Shown: positions 1 to 8,461, counted from the first letter of the stretch. The stretch is DNA of 48,634 nt from CANJDH01 sp964443245 (GCA_964443245.1 CAYUEG010000017.1:1-48634); one strand, 5' to 3'. Notes: generated by a model from the sequence alone, not told the origin. Translations and numbers: made by a program.

Positions 1-1611
1 TGGATGCGCCTCGATGCCGAGGGCATTCGCATCGTCGATGTGCGCGACGAACGGGCCGCCGTCTACATGGCACATGCCGAGGCACAACTGACCGGCGGCT
101 TCGGCGTGGCGCTGGTCACCGCCGGGCCGGGGGTGACCAACGCGATGACCGGCATTGCCAATGCGCATACATCACGCACGCCGGTGCTGGTGCTCTCCGG
201 CGTGCCGCCACGCCCACAGGAAAATCGCGGCGCGCTGCAAGACATGATGCATACCGAGCTGGTGCGTTCGATCACACGCTACGCGCGCACGGTGCGCGAG
301 CCGGCCCTGGTGCTGCAGGAACTCGACCGCGCCGTCGCGCACGCGCAGGGGCATGGTGGCGACCCGGGGCCGGTGTATCTGGATTTCCCGGTCGACACCC
401 TGCGCGCCGAAGTGCCGCAAGCAGTGCAATTGCCCGAGCACTTTCAGGGGCGGCCAGCGCCGCGCATGGCTCCTGACGCGGCGGCCGTGCAGGCTGCGGT
501 CGATCTGTTGTGGTCGGCCAAACGACCCCTGTTCATCACCGGGCGGGGGGCGCAGGGTGCGGGGGCGCCGCTGGCTGCCCTGCTCACGCGCCTCAATGCC
601 GCGTATCTCGATACCGGCGAGAGCCGCGGGTTGATCCCCGAGACCCACCCCTCGGTGGTGGGCGCAATGCGCGGCAGCGTGATGGGCCAGGCCGACCTGG
701 TGGTCACCATCGGGCGCCGCCTCGACTTTCAGCTCGCCTACGGTTCACCGGCGGTGTTCGGGCAGGCACAGTGGCTGCGTATTGCCGACGCGGCCTCCGA
801 GCTCACCGACAACCGGCGCGGCGCGGTGGAACTGTTTGCCACACCGGTGCTGGCACTTGAAGCGATTCTCGCGGCGGCCGGTACCCGCCAGCCGGCTGGC
901 GACCCAACGTGGCTCAGCGCACTGCGCGCCAAGCACGATGAACGCTCCGCCAGCCTCGTGGCCAGCATGCGCGCGGCGCCGGCCGGGACGGACGGGCGCA
1001 TGCATCCCAACCGTGTGATTTCGGCGTTGAGAGAACAACTGCCGGCCGATGCGGTGGTCGTTGCCGACGGCGGCGATTTCCTGAGCTTCGCACGCGTCGG
1101 CCTGCCCGCCTCCACCTATCTTGACCCGGGGCCGCTCGGCTGCATCGGCATCGGCACGCCGTTCGGCATTGCCGCGAGCCTGGCCTGCCCGGAGCGCGTG
1201 GTGGTGGTGGCCACCGGCGACGGCGCCTTCGGCTTCAACGCCATGGAAATCGATACCGCCGTCCGCCACCGTGCGCCGGTGCTGGTGGTGGTGGCCAACA
1301 ATGGCTCATGGGCCATCGAGGTGCGCGATCAGCAGGAGACCCACGGCAAGGTGGTCGGCACCACACTGCAATTCGCCGACCACGCGGCGATGGCGCGCGG
1401 CTTCGGCATGCATGCCGAGCGGGTCGAAAAACCCCAAGACCTGCCGGATGCGATTCGCCGCGCACTGGCGAACCGCCCGGCCCTGCTCGACGTGGTGGTC
1501 ACACCGGAGCCGGCCTCGTCGGATGCCAAATCCGGCCTCGCCTGGGTGCCCGACCTGCAGCCGCTGGCTGCGTGGGACGATGCAGAACGTCGCTGGCGCG
1601 AGGGGGCTTGA
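1..1611 (+). CDS. ThDP-dependent acetolactate synthase-like enzyme (5' partial)
   Basis: Thiamine diphosphate enzyme of the acetolactate synthase/benzoylformate decarboxylase superfamily, expected to cleave or join a 2-oxo acid carbon-carbon bond in the cytosol. The reading frame is open to the first base, so the true start lies outside; about 30 N-terminal residues seem missing, because the visible protein begins just before the catalytic-glutamate strand (VRDERAAVYMA). The PYR domain continues with GPGVTNAMTGIANAH, then a central domain, then the PP domain with the ThDP/Mg motif GDGAFGF and, about 26 residues on, VANNGS. It is followed after 27 bp by a GntR gene and then a RuBisCO-like protein, a kinase and an SDR on the same strand, which suggests sugar-acid catabolism rather than branched-chain amino acid synthesis. 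No regulatory subunit (IlvH) is nearby. The substrate cannot be read from sequence. Confidence 0.88.
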   Translation, partial: WMRLDAEGIRIVDVRDERAAVYMAHAEAQLTGGFGVALVTAGPGVTNAMTGIANAHTSRTPVLVLSGVPPRPQENRGALQDMMHTELVRSITRYARTVREPALVLQELDRAVAHAQGHGGDPGPVYLDFPVDTLRAEVPQAVQLPEHFQGRPAPRMAPDAAAVQAAVDLLWSAKRPLFITGRGAQGAGAPLAALLTRLNAAYLDTGESRGLIPETHPSVVGAMRGSVMGQADLVVTIGRRLDFQLAYGSPAVFGQAQWLRIADAASELTDNRRGAVELFATPVLALEAILAAAGTRQPAGDPTWLSALRAKHDERSASLVASMRAAPAGTDGRMHPNRVISALREQLPADAVVVADGGDFLSFARVGLPASTYLDPGPLGCIGIGTPFGIAASLACPERVVVVATGDGAFGFNAMEIDTAVRHRAPVLVVVANNGSWAIEVRDQQETHGKVVGTTLQFADHAAMARGFGMHAERVEKPQDLPDAIRRALANRPALLDVVVTPEPASSDAKSGLAWVPDLQPLAAWDDAERRWREGA

Positions 1612-1638
1612 CCTGTCAGGTCGAGTAGCATTGCGGCC

Positions 1639-2319
1639 ATGAAAGCACTCGTCAGCCAGCCCAGCCTCGTGCAACAGGTGCAGGACGCCATCCTCGCCGA
1701 GATCGCCTCGGGCAAATTGCCGCCCGGCTCGCGCATCATCCAGGAGCAGCTCGCGCAGGAACTCGGCGTATCACGCCAGCCGGTGCAGCAGGCGCTGGCG
1801 GTGTTGCGCAAGCTGCACGTGCTGCGCGATGCACCGGGGCGCGGCCTGCTGGTGGCGCCGCTTGATCTCGACCACGTGCGCAACATGTACGACATGCGCG
1901 CCGTCATCGAAGGCCTGGCGTTCCGCGAAGCGGCGAGCCGCAATGCCGCGCGCGCCGCAGCCGAAGGCCCGGCGCTGATCACCGCGGGCCGCAAGGCGGT
2001 GGCACAGGGGTCGGTGGCGGCAATGATCAAGGCCGATGTGGCGTTCCACGATTTTGTCTACACGCTGTCCGAAAACCCGCTGATCGCCCCGGCGATGGAA
2101 GCGCACTGGAGCAACACGCAGCGCGTGATGGGCGAGGTGTTGATGCGCGACGAACGGCCGCGCAACATCTGGGACCAGCACGAGGCCCTGCTTGATCTGG
2201 TGATCGCGGGCGACGCCGCCAGGGCGGAGAAGTCGGCCCGGCAGCACATCGAACAGGCGGCCGACTTCATGATCAAACGCCTGAGCCGCACCACAACCGA
2301 TGGCGGCAAACCCACCTGA
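1639..2319 (+). CDS. GntR-family regulator, FCD subgroup
   Basis: DNA-binding regulator of 226 residues. The N-terminal winged helix spans about residues 8-75, with recognition helix region LGVSRQPVQQAL. An all-helical FCD effector domain covers about residues 80-215. FCD metal or ligand residues are visible: Asp and His in DVAFHDF, His in WDQHEALL and His in ARQHIEQA. FCD regulators usually sense a carboxylate or sugar acid. It sits inside the operon, 27 bp after the ThDP enzyme and 37 bp before the RuBisCO-like protein, so it probably controls this catabolic set. Whether it represses or activates is unknown. I used the ATG at 1639, where family similarity begins. Confidence 0.9.
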   Translation: MKALVSQPSLVQQVQDAILAEIASGKLPPGSRIIQEQLAQELGVSRQPVQQALAVLRKLHVLRDAPGRGLLVAPLDLDHVRNMYDMRAVIEGLAFREAASRNAARAAAEGPALITAGRKAVAQGSVAAMIKADVAFHDFVYTLSENPLIAPAMEAHWSNTQRVMGEVLMRDERPRNIWDQHEALLDLVIAGDAARAEKSARQHIEQAADFMIKRLSRTTTDGGKPT

Positions 2320-2356
2320 ACGGCCGCAACGCCCCGAACCCGACACCAGACCCGCC

Positions 2357-3361
2357 ATGAGTGCAGACCAGGTCACCGCCACCTATCTGATCGAAACCCC
2401 CCACAGCCTGGAGCACGCCGCTGCGGTGCTGGCGGGCGAACAGTCGAGCGGAACTTTCGTCGCGGTGCCGGGCGAAACCATCGAGCTGAAGGAAAAATAC
2501 GGTGCGCGGGTGTTGCGCATCGACGAACTCGATTCAAGCGCGCACCCCGCACTGCCCGGATCGAAAGCCCCGAAATCGGCGGGTGCGGCCCCGTTGTACC
2601 GGCGTGGCCGCATCGTGGTGTCGTTTCCGCTGCACAACATCGGGCCATCGCTGCCGACCTTGCTCTCNNNNNNNNNNNNNNNNNNNNNNNNNNNNNNNNN
2701 NNNNNNNNNNNNNNNNNNNNNNNNNNNNNNNNNNNNNNNNNNNNNNNNNNNNNNNNNNNNNNNNNNNGGCGACATTGACCACATGCTGCGCAGCCATGAC
2801 CTGGTGCGCGATCTGGGCGGCACCTGCGTGATGGTCAACGTCAACGCGGTGGGAGTGGCCGCCGTCGCGCATCTGCGCCGGCACTGCGCCTTGCCGATCC
2901 ACGGCCATCGCGCCATGTACGGCGCCTTCGCCCGCGCCCCCTGGCTGGGCATCGGCTTTCGCGCATTCCAGAAGATTTACCGCACCGCCGGGGTGGACCA
3001 TCTGCACGTCGGCGGCTTTGACGGCAAGTTCTACGAATCGAATGCCGAGGTGGCGCAAGCGATCCGCGATTGCCTTACCCCGCTGTATGGTGACAACGGC
3101 GACTACCGCGTCATGCCGGTGATCTCGTCCGCACAATGGGCTGGCTCGGCACCCGACATCTACCAGGCTACCGGCACCACCGATGTGCTGCACCTGGCCG
3201 GCGGCGGCATCATCGGGCACCCGGGCGGCATCGCGGCCGGCGTGCGTAGCATGCAGCAGGGATGGGAAGCCGCCATGGCCGGCATCCACCTGGCCGACCA
3301 TGCACGCACCCGCCCCGAGCTTGCGGCTGCTATCGAGAAATTCGGCAAGCGCAGCGCATGA
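2357..3361 (+). CDS. RuBisCO-like protein (form IV), interrupted by assembly gap
   Basis: RuBisCO large-subunit superfamily member, closest in layout to the decarboxylase/transcarboxylase group found with DUF1537 kinases (OiaX/OiaT type, 3-oxo-isoapionate 4-phosphate; established for some D-apiose pathways). The N-terminal domain (about 103 residues) ends at NIGPSLPTLLS. The C-terminal barrel resumes at GDIDHML and keeps IHGHRAM (equivalent of RuBisCO His294-Arg295), GVDHLHVGGFDGKF (loop 6, with a Lys at the Lys334 position), PVISSAQW (Ser379 region) and LAGGGIIGHPGG (phosphate loop). The segment carrying Lys175, the carbamylated Lys201, Asp203 and Glu204 is lost in the run of N. I chose ATG 2357 (MSADQVTATY) over 2300 because the upstream residues overlap the GntR gene and look non-coding. 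The stop overlaps the kinase start as ATGA, so translation is coupled. Confidence 0.9.
   Translation: MSADQVTATYLIETPHSLEHAAAVLAGEQSSGTFVAVPGETIELKEKYGARVLRIDELDSSAHPALPGSKAPKSAGAAPLYRRGRIVVSFPLHNIGPSLPTLLXXXXXXXXXXXXXXXXXXXXXXXXXXXXXXXXXXGDIDHMLRSHDLVRDLGGTCVMVNVNAVGVAAVAHLRRHCALPIHGHRAMYGAFARAPWLGIGFRAFQKIYRTAGVDHLHVGGFDGKFYESNAEVAQAIRDCLTPLYGDNGDYRVMPVISSAQWAGSAPDIYQATGTTDVLHLAGGGIIGHPGGIAAGVRSMQQGWEAAMAGIHLADHARTRPELAAAIEKFGKRSA
2668..2767. other. Assembly gap (100 N)
   Basis: One hundred consecutive N, the usual placeholder for a scaffold join of unknown length. The reading frame of the RuBisCO-like gene happens to be kept across it. The flanking domains suggest that about 110-120 residues are missing, against about 33 represented by the N run, so the true gap is probably several hundred bases. 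Confidence 0.99.
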
Positions 3362-4710
3362 ACCCCGCGCTGACGCTGACCTTCTATGGCGACGACTTCA
3401 CCGGCTCCACCGACGCCATGGAGGCGCTGGCGCTCGCCGGGCTGCGCACCCTCCTGTTTCTGCGTACGCCTTCCGCACACGAGATCGCCACCCGCTATGC
3501 CGATGTGAAGTGCATCGGTGTCGCGGGCACCAGCCGCGCGATGTCTCCCGCCGAAATGGACGCGGAACTCGCGCCGGTGCTGGCGGCGCTGTGGTCGCTG
3601 GGGGCGCCGCTGTTGCACTACAAGGTGTGTTCCACCTTCGACTCGGCGCCGCAAATCGGCTCCATCGGTCATGTGGTGGACTTCGCGCGCCGGCATCTGA
3701 ACGCCGGGCGCACCGTGCCGATCGTGGCGGGCTCGCCGCCGCTGCGGCGCTACACCGTGTTCGGCAACCATTTCGCTGCGGCGGGCGAAGCGGTCCATCG
3801 TCTCGACCGCCACCCGACCATGGCGCGACACCCGGTCACACCCATGCATGAAGCCGATCTGATGCGCCACCTCGCAGCGCAGACCAGCGGTGAGGTGCGT
3901 CTGATGAGCCTCACTGATCTCGATGGCACACCGGCCGAAATCGATGCGCGTTTTGCACAGCGCATGGCCACCGCTCCGGCGATGCTGCTGTTCGATGTGC
4001 TCGACCAGGCCCGCCTGCGCGAGACCGGCCGCCTGCTCTGGGAACCAGCGCAACACGCACCCCAGTTCGTGGTCGGCTCATCCGGGGTGGGATACGCACT
4101 GGCCGCGTGGTGGCGGGCGGCCGGCCTCATCCCCGATGCCAAAACCCGATTCCCGACGATTGCGCCGGTGCGGCAACTGCTGGTGCTGTCGGGCAGCGCT
4201 TCGCCGGTGACGGCGCAACAGATCGCATGGGCCCGCGCCCACGGCTTCGAAACCCTGCGCGTGCCGGCAGCCGCGCTGATGCAGGCGCAGGCGGCAGCAC
4301 CCTCCTGGGTGGCGTTACAGGAACAAGCCATCGCGGCATGGTCCCGTGGTGCCAGCATCGTGCTCTACACCGCAGAGGGGCCGGACGACCCGGCGATTGC
4401 CGAGGCCCGGGCGGTGATGCCCGCAGACGGCCATTCGGCCCGCTTGCTGGGCGGCGCGCTCGGGCGACTGGCGCGCGAGTTGATCGCGCGCACCGGCCTC
4501 AGGCGGCTGCTGATCGCCGGCGGCGACACGTCCAGCTACGCGATGCAGGAATTGGGCGTGCACGCACTGGAAATGGCGGCAGAGCTCACTCCGGGTGCAC
4601 CGTTGTGCCGGGCGCACGCGGATGACCCGCTCATTGACGGCGTCGAGCTTGCCCTCAAGGGCGGCCAGATGGGCGGGCAGGATTATTTCGGGCGTGTGCG
4701 CGGCGATTGA
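3358..4710 (+). CDS. Four-carbon acid sugar kinase family protein (DUF1537)
   Basis: ATP-dependent kinase of the four-carbon acid sugar kinase family, 450 residues, a normal length. The N-terminal DUF1537 domain begins with LTFYGDDFTGSTDAMEALA, whose acidic pair and GST loop form the sugar-acid site. The C-terminal nucleotide-binding domain ends with RRLLIAGGDTSSYAMQELG. Characterised relatives phosphorylate 3-oxo-tetronates (OtnK), D-erythronate (DenK) or 3-oxo-isoapionate (OiaK). The ATG at 3358 overlaps the RuBisCO-like stop as ATGA, a tight coupling expected if this kinase makes the phosphorylated substrate of the RuBisCO-like enzyme. A longer reading from 3262 would run into the upstream gene, so I reject it. 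Family sure; exact substrate inferred only. Confidence 0.9.
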   Translation: MNPALTLTFYGDDFTGSTDAMEALALAGLRTLLFLRTPSAHEIATRYADVKCIGVAGTSRAMSPAEMDAELAPVLAALWSLGAPLLHYKVCSTFDSAPQIGSIGHVVDFARRHLNAGRTVPIVAGSPPLRRYTVFGNHFAAAGEAVHRLDRHPTMARHPVTPMHEADLMRHLAAQTSGEVRLMSLTDLDGTPAEIDARFAQRMATAPAMLLFDVLDQARLRETGRLLWEPAQHAPQFVVGSSGVGYALAAWWRAAGLIPDAKTRFPTIAPVRQLLVLSGSASPVTAQQIAWARAHGFETLRVPAAALMQAQAAAPSWVALQEQAIAAWSRGASIVLYTAEGPDDPAIAEARAVMPADGHSARLLGGALGRLARELIARTGLRRLLIAGGDTSSYAMQELGVHALEMAAELTPGAPLCRAHADDPLIDGVELALKGGQMGGQDYFGRVRGD

Positions 4711-4764
4711 GCGCGGCGCCCGTGACATCTCTTCACAGGATCAACCACCAGGATCGAGACCACC

Positions 4765-5538
4765 ATGACATCCACTTCCACCATCACACGCGTCGCTCTC
4801 GTCACCGGCGCTGCCAAAGGCATTGGCGCAGCCATTGCCGAGCGCCTGGCCCGTGCCGGCCATCAGATCGTGATCGGCGACATCGACGAAGCCCAGGCCC
4901 GCGCCACCGCCGAGGCCCTCAAGAGCGGCGGGCATCGGGCCGATGCCGTGCGGCTCGATGTCAGCAACGCAGAGTCTGTCGCTGCGGCATTCGCGCACAT
5001 CGATGCGCAATGGAAGCGTTGCGACATCGTGGTGAACAACGCCGGCATTGCGAAGACGGCGCCCTTCCTCGACTTTCCGCTCGATAGCTGGCAGGCGCAC
5101 CTGAACGTGAACCTTACCGGGGTGCTGCTGTGCTCGCAAACCGGTGGCCGCCTGATGCGCCGTGAAGGCTGGGGGCGCATCATCAACCTCGCCTCGGTGG
5201 CCGGCATGCGCGCTGTCGGCGTGGGCCGCACCGGCTATGGCACCTCCAAAGCCGCCGTCATCGGGCTGACGCGCCAGATGGCCGTCGAGCTGGCCGAGTA
5301 CAACATTACCGCCAACGCAGTGGCACCCGGCCCGGTCGATACGCCGATGACCAAGGTACTGCATTCGCCGGCCTTCCGGCAGGCCTACACGAGCGCGATC
5401 CCGATGCGACGTTACGGCACCCCCGAGGAAATCGCCGCAGCCGTGGCCTATCTCGCCTCCGAGGATGCCGGTTACGTCACCGGCACCGTGCTGCCGCTCG
5501 ATGGCGGCTTCCTTGCCTCGGGCGCGCACCAGTGGTGA
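4765..5538 (+). CDS. SDR-family NAD(P)-dependent dehydrogenase
   Basis: Short-chain dehydrogenase/reductase of 257 residues, classical type. The dinucleotide-binding TGAAKGIG motif is at residues 14-21. Asp39 after the second strand (IGDID) favours NAD over NADP. NNAG is at 91-94, the catalytic Ser at 144 (NLASVAG), and Tyr158 and Lys162 lie in GYGTSKAA. The C-terminus has the common LPLDGGF strand. It lies 54 bp after the DUF1537 kinase on the same strand and probably oxidises a sugar alcohol or sugar acid, supplying the oxo-acid that the kinase and RuBisCO-like enzyme would use. FabG-like annotations are possible but less likely here. It ends 12 bp from the convergent katG stop. Confidence 0.88.
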   Translation: MTSTSTITRVALVTGAAKGIGAAIAERLARAGHQIVIGDIDEAQARATAEALKSGGHRADAVRLDVSNAESVAAAFAHIDAQWKRCDIVVNNAGIAKTAPFLDFPLDSWQAHLNVNLTGVLLCSQTGGRLMRREGWGRIINLASVAGMRAVGVGRTGYGTSKAAVIGLTRQMAVELAEYNITANAVAPGPVDTPMTKVLHSPAFRQAYTSAIPMRRYGTPEEIAAAVAYLASEDAGYVTGTVLPLDGGFLASGAHQW

Positions 5539-5550
5539 CCCGCGGCACGC

Positions 5551-7782
5551 TCAGGCAAGATCAAAGCGATCCAGATTCATCACCTTGGTCCACGCCGCCA
5601 CGAAGTCCTGCACGAACTTTCGTTGCGCGTCGCTCGACGCGTAGACTTCCGCAATGGCGCGCAGCTGCGCATTGGAGCCGAACACCAGGTCCGCCACGGT
5701 ACCCGTCCACTTGATGGCACCAGTTGACCGGTCCCGACCTTCGAGCACGTTTTCGGCATTGGCAGACTGCTGCCACTGGGTGCGCATATCGAGCAGGTTG
5801 ACAAAGAAGTCGTTGCTGAGGGTTTCGGGGCGTTGCGTGAACACGCCGTGCTGCGCCTGGCCAACATTGGCTCCGAGTACACGCAGGCCACCGACCAGCA
5901 CCGTCATCTCCGGTGCGGTGAGGGTCAGGAGATTGGCGCGGTCGAGCAACAACTCGGCAGTGGCCCCTTCGAGCCCCTTGCGCACGTAGTTGCGAAAGCC
6001 GTCGGCCGCCGGCTCGAGCACGGCAAACGATTCGACGTCGGTGTGCTCCTGCGCGGCGTCCATCCGGCCTGGCGCAAACGGCACCTCGATCGCCACACCG
6101 GCTTTCTTGGCAGCCGCTTCGACGGCGGCACCACCGGCCAGCACGATCAGATCAGCGAGCGAAATCTTCTTGGCGCTTTTATTCTGTCCCTGCCGCGCGT
6201 TGAACGCCTGCGCAATTGCTTCGAGTCTGGGCAGCACCTTCGCCAATTCTGCCGGCTGGTTGACTTCCCAATCCTTCTGCGGCGCCAGGCGAATCCGTGC
6301 ACCGTTGGCGCCGCCGCGCTTGTCGCTGCCACGGAAGCTGGCTGCCGACGCCCAGGCGGTGCTGACCAATTGCGGGATCGACAACCCGCTGGCGAGCACC
6401 TCCGCCTTGAGGGCGGCGATGTCCTGCGCATCCACCAGGGCATGGTCGACCGCGGGAATCGGGTCTTGCCAGATCAGCGTTTCATTGGGCACCAGTTTGC
6501 CGAGGTAGCGGGCACGCGGCCCCATGTCGCGGTGGGTGAGCTTGTACCAGGCACGCGCGAATGCGTCGTGGAAAGCCTTGGGGTCGGCAAGAAAGCGGCG
6601 CGAAATCTTCTCGTAGGCCGGGTCCATGCGCAAGGCCATGTCAGCTGTGGTCATCATCGGTGCGTGGCGTTTGGCCGGGTCATGTGCATCGGGCACGGTG
6701 GTGGCTGCAGCCGGGTCAGTGGGCTTCCACTGGTGGGCGCCGGCAGGGCTTTTGGTGAGTTCCCACTCGTAGCCGAACAGGGTTTCGAAATAGCCGTTGT
6801 CCCACTTGGTCGGGTTCGGGGTCCAGGCGCCTTCGATGCCGCTGGTGATGGTGTGCACGCCCTTGCCGCTGCCAAAGCTGTTCTTCCAGCCCAGGCCCTG
6901 CTCTTCGATGCCGGCACCTTCCGGTTCGCGGCCCACCTGCGCAGCATCGCCGGCCCCGTGGGCCTTGCCAAACGTGTGGCCGCCGGCAATCAGGGCCACG
7001 GTCTCTTCGTCGTTCATGGCCATGCGCGCAAAGGTTTCGCGGATATCGCGTGCCGAGCCCAGCGGATCGGGTTTGCCGTTCGGGCCTTCCGGATTCACAT
7101 AGATCAGGCCCATCTGCACCGCGCCCAGGGGCTTGGCCAGTTCACGATCGCCGCTGTAGCGCGCATCGCCCAGCCAGGTGGTTTCCGGGCCCCAATAAAT
7201 TTCGTCTTCCGGCTCCCAGATATCGGGGCGACCGCCAGCGAAACCGAAGGTTTTGAAGCCCATCGACTCCATGGCGACGTTGCCGGCGAGCACCAGCAGA
7301 TCAGCCCATGACAGATTATTGCCGTATTTCTGCTTGATCGGCCAGAGCAGGCGGCGCGCCTTGTCGAGATTGCCGTTGTCGGGCCAGCTGTTGAGGGGCG
7401 CGAAACGCTGCGCACCAGTGCCGGCGCCTCCGCGCCCGTCGCTGGTGCGATAGGTACCGGCTGCATGCCAGGTCATGCGCACGAAAAGCGGGCCGTAGTG
7501 GCCATAATCGGCCGGCCACCAGTCTTGGGAATCGGTCATCAGGGCCGTGAGGTCCTTGACCACGGCATCCAGATCCAGCGTCTTGAAGGCAGCGGCGTAA
7601 TCGAACGTTGCACCCAGAGGATTCGATTTGGACGACTGCGTGTGCAGCGCCTTCAGGTTCAGTTGATTCGGCCACCAGGTGGCATTGGAAGGGGCATTCG
7701 GCGTGCCGGCGCGGGCGTGCACACCGGAAGCAGCGCGATTGCGGGCGGCACCCGAGAAAGGACAAGTGGCTTGACTGGACAT
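5551..7782 (-). CDS. katG: Catalase-peroxidase KatG
   Basis: Bifunctional haem catalase-peroxidase, 743 residues, full length for the family; it removes hydrogen peroxide in the cytosol. The distal active site is clear: Arg102, Trp105 and His106 in VRMTWHAAGTYR. The self-made Met-Tyr-Trp cross-link partners are Trp105, Tyr228 (IYVNPEG) and Met254 (FARMAMN). The proximal His269 lies in AGGHTFGKAHG. The second, haem-free peroxidase-like half follows (PQLVSTAWASAASFRGSDKR). A GAGGAG ribosome site precedes the ATG. It is transcribed alone, convergent to the SDR gene, with an AT-rich, OxyR-like upstream region. Resistance to oxidative stress is the expected role. Confidence 0.98.
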   Translation of the reverse strand: MSSQATCPFSGAARNRAASGVHARAGTPNAPSNATWWPNQLNLKALHTQSSKSNPLGATFDYAAAFKTLDLDAVVKDLTALMTDSQDWWPADYGHYGPLFVRMTWHAAGTYRTSDGRGGAGTGAQRFAPLNSWPDNGNLDKARRLLWPIKQKYGNNLSWADLLVLAGNVAMESMGFKTFGFAGGRPDIWEPEDEIYWGPETTWLGDARYSGDRELAKPLGAVQMGLIYVNPEGPNGKPDPLGSARDIRETFARMAMNDEETVALIAGGHTFGKAHGAGDAAQVGREPEGAGIEEQGLGWKNSFGSGKGVHTITSGIEGAWTPNPTKWDNGYFETLFGYEWELTKSPAGAHQWKPTDPAAATTVPDAHDPAKRHAPMMTTADMALRMDPAYEKISRRFLADPKAFHDAFARAWYKLTHRDMGPRARYLGKLVPNETLIWQDPIPAVDHALVDAQDIAALKAEVLASGLSIPQLVSTAWASAASFRGSDKRGGANGARIRLAPQKDWEVNQPAELAKVLPRLEAIAQAFNARQGQNKSAKKISLADLIVLAGGAAVEAAAKKAGVAIEVPFAPGRMDAAQEHTDVESFAVLEPAADGFRNYVRKGLEGATAELLLDRANLLTLTAPEMTVLVGGLRVLGANVGQAQHGVFTQRPETLSNDFFVNLLDMRTQWQQSANAENVLEGRDRSTGAIKWTGTVADLVFGSNAQLRAIAEVYASSDAQRKFVQDFVAAWTKVMNLDRFDLA

Positions 7783-7851
7783 GATCGGCTCCTCAAATCG
7801 TTGAAAGATGACAACGAGGGTCAGTATGGGAGCCGCAGATCAATAAATCCA

Positions 7852-7888
7852 ATCAATTATAAAAATTTCTTCGATAGTTAAAACCTTA
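7852..7888 (-). promoter_or_regulatory. Possible OxyR site upstream of katG
   Basis: An AT-rich island between katG and rmlC holds, on the plus strand, ATAGTTAAAACCTTA at 7874-7888, which matches 8 of 10 defined positions of one OxyR half-site (ATAG-N-T-N3-A-N-CTAT). A weaker 6-of-10 match lies exactly 22 bp earlier (7852-7866), the period expected for an OxyR tetramer. It sits 70-106 bp before the katG ATG. In an AT-rich segment this could be chance. Confidence 0.35.
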
Positions 7889-7915
7889 ACCCCGCAGAAA
7901 CCTGCCAAACCCAGT

Positions 7916-8461
7916 TCACGGAAACAGGTCAGCCTCCCGCAGGGAAGCACCTTGCTGATCCTTGCCCGAGAGCACGGGCGAAATGCCCTGCGGCCAGTCG
8001 ATCGCAATGCCGGGTTCATCCCAGGCAATGCAGCGTTCATGCTCCGGTGCCCAGTAGTCAGTCGTTTTGTAGAGCACCTCGGCGAATTCGGAGAGCACCA
8101 GAAAGCCGTGTGCAAACCCCTCGGGGATCCAGGCCTGCAGATGGTTCTCCGCGGAAAGCACCTGCCCGACCCATTTGCCGAAGGTGGCGGAAGAACGACG
8201 CAGGTCGACCGCCACATCAAATATCTCCCCTGACACCACACGCACCAGCTTGGCCTGCGGCTGCCTGATCTGGTAGTGCAACCCGCGCAGCACGTTGCGC
8301 GCCGAGCGTGAATGGTTGTCCTGCACAAAGCGCACTGCACGACCGGCGACCTCGGCAAACACCCGCTCATTGAAACTCTCGAAAAAGAATCCGCGGGCAT
8401 CGCCAAAGACGCGCGGTTCCAGCAGCAGCACATCCGGGATGGCCAGAGACGTCGCTTTCAT
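7916..8461 (-). CDS. rfbC: dTDP-4-dehydrorhamnose 3,5-epimerase
   Basis: RmlC/RfbC, third enzyme of dTDP-L-rhamnose synthesis, 181 residues. It epimerises C3 and C5 of dTDP-4-dehydro-6-deoxy-glucose. The cupin-like fold shows the catalytic His62 in VLRGLHYQ and the conserved Tyr in LYKTTDYW. It is the last gene of rmlBDAC. Its ATG (8461) overlaps the stop of rmlA by four bases, so the two are translationally coupled. The product supplies rhamnose for LPS, O-antigen or exopolysaccharide; no glycosyltransferases lie in the window. Confidence 0.97.
   Translation of the reverse strand: MKATSLAIPDVLLLEPRVFGDARGFFFESFNERVFAEVAGRAVRFVQDNHSRSARNVLRGLHYQIRQPQAKLVRVVSGEIFDVAVDLRRSSATFGKWVGQVLSAENHLQAWIPEGFAHGFLVLSEFAEVLYKTTDYWAPEHERCIAWDEPGIAIDWPQGISPVLSGKDQQGASLREADLFP

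Noticed and set aside
2300..2356. Earlier start for the RuBisCO-like protein overlapping the GntR gene
   Set aside because: The extra residues are Pro/Arg-rich and unlike the family, whose similarity begins at the ATG at 2357.
5833..7311. Long open frame of 492 codons antisense to katG
   Set aside because: It is the mirror of a highly conserved katG frame in GC-rich DNA; the translation has no recognisable domain.
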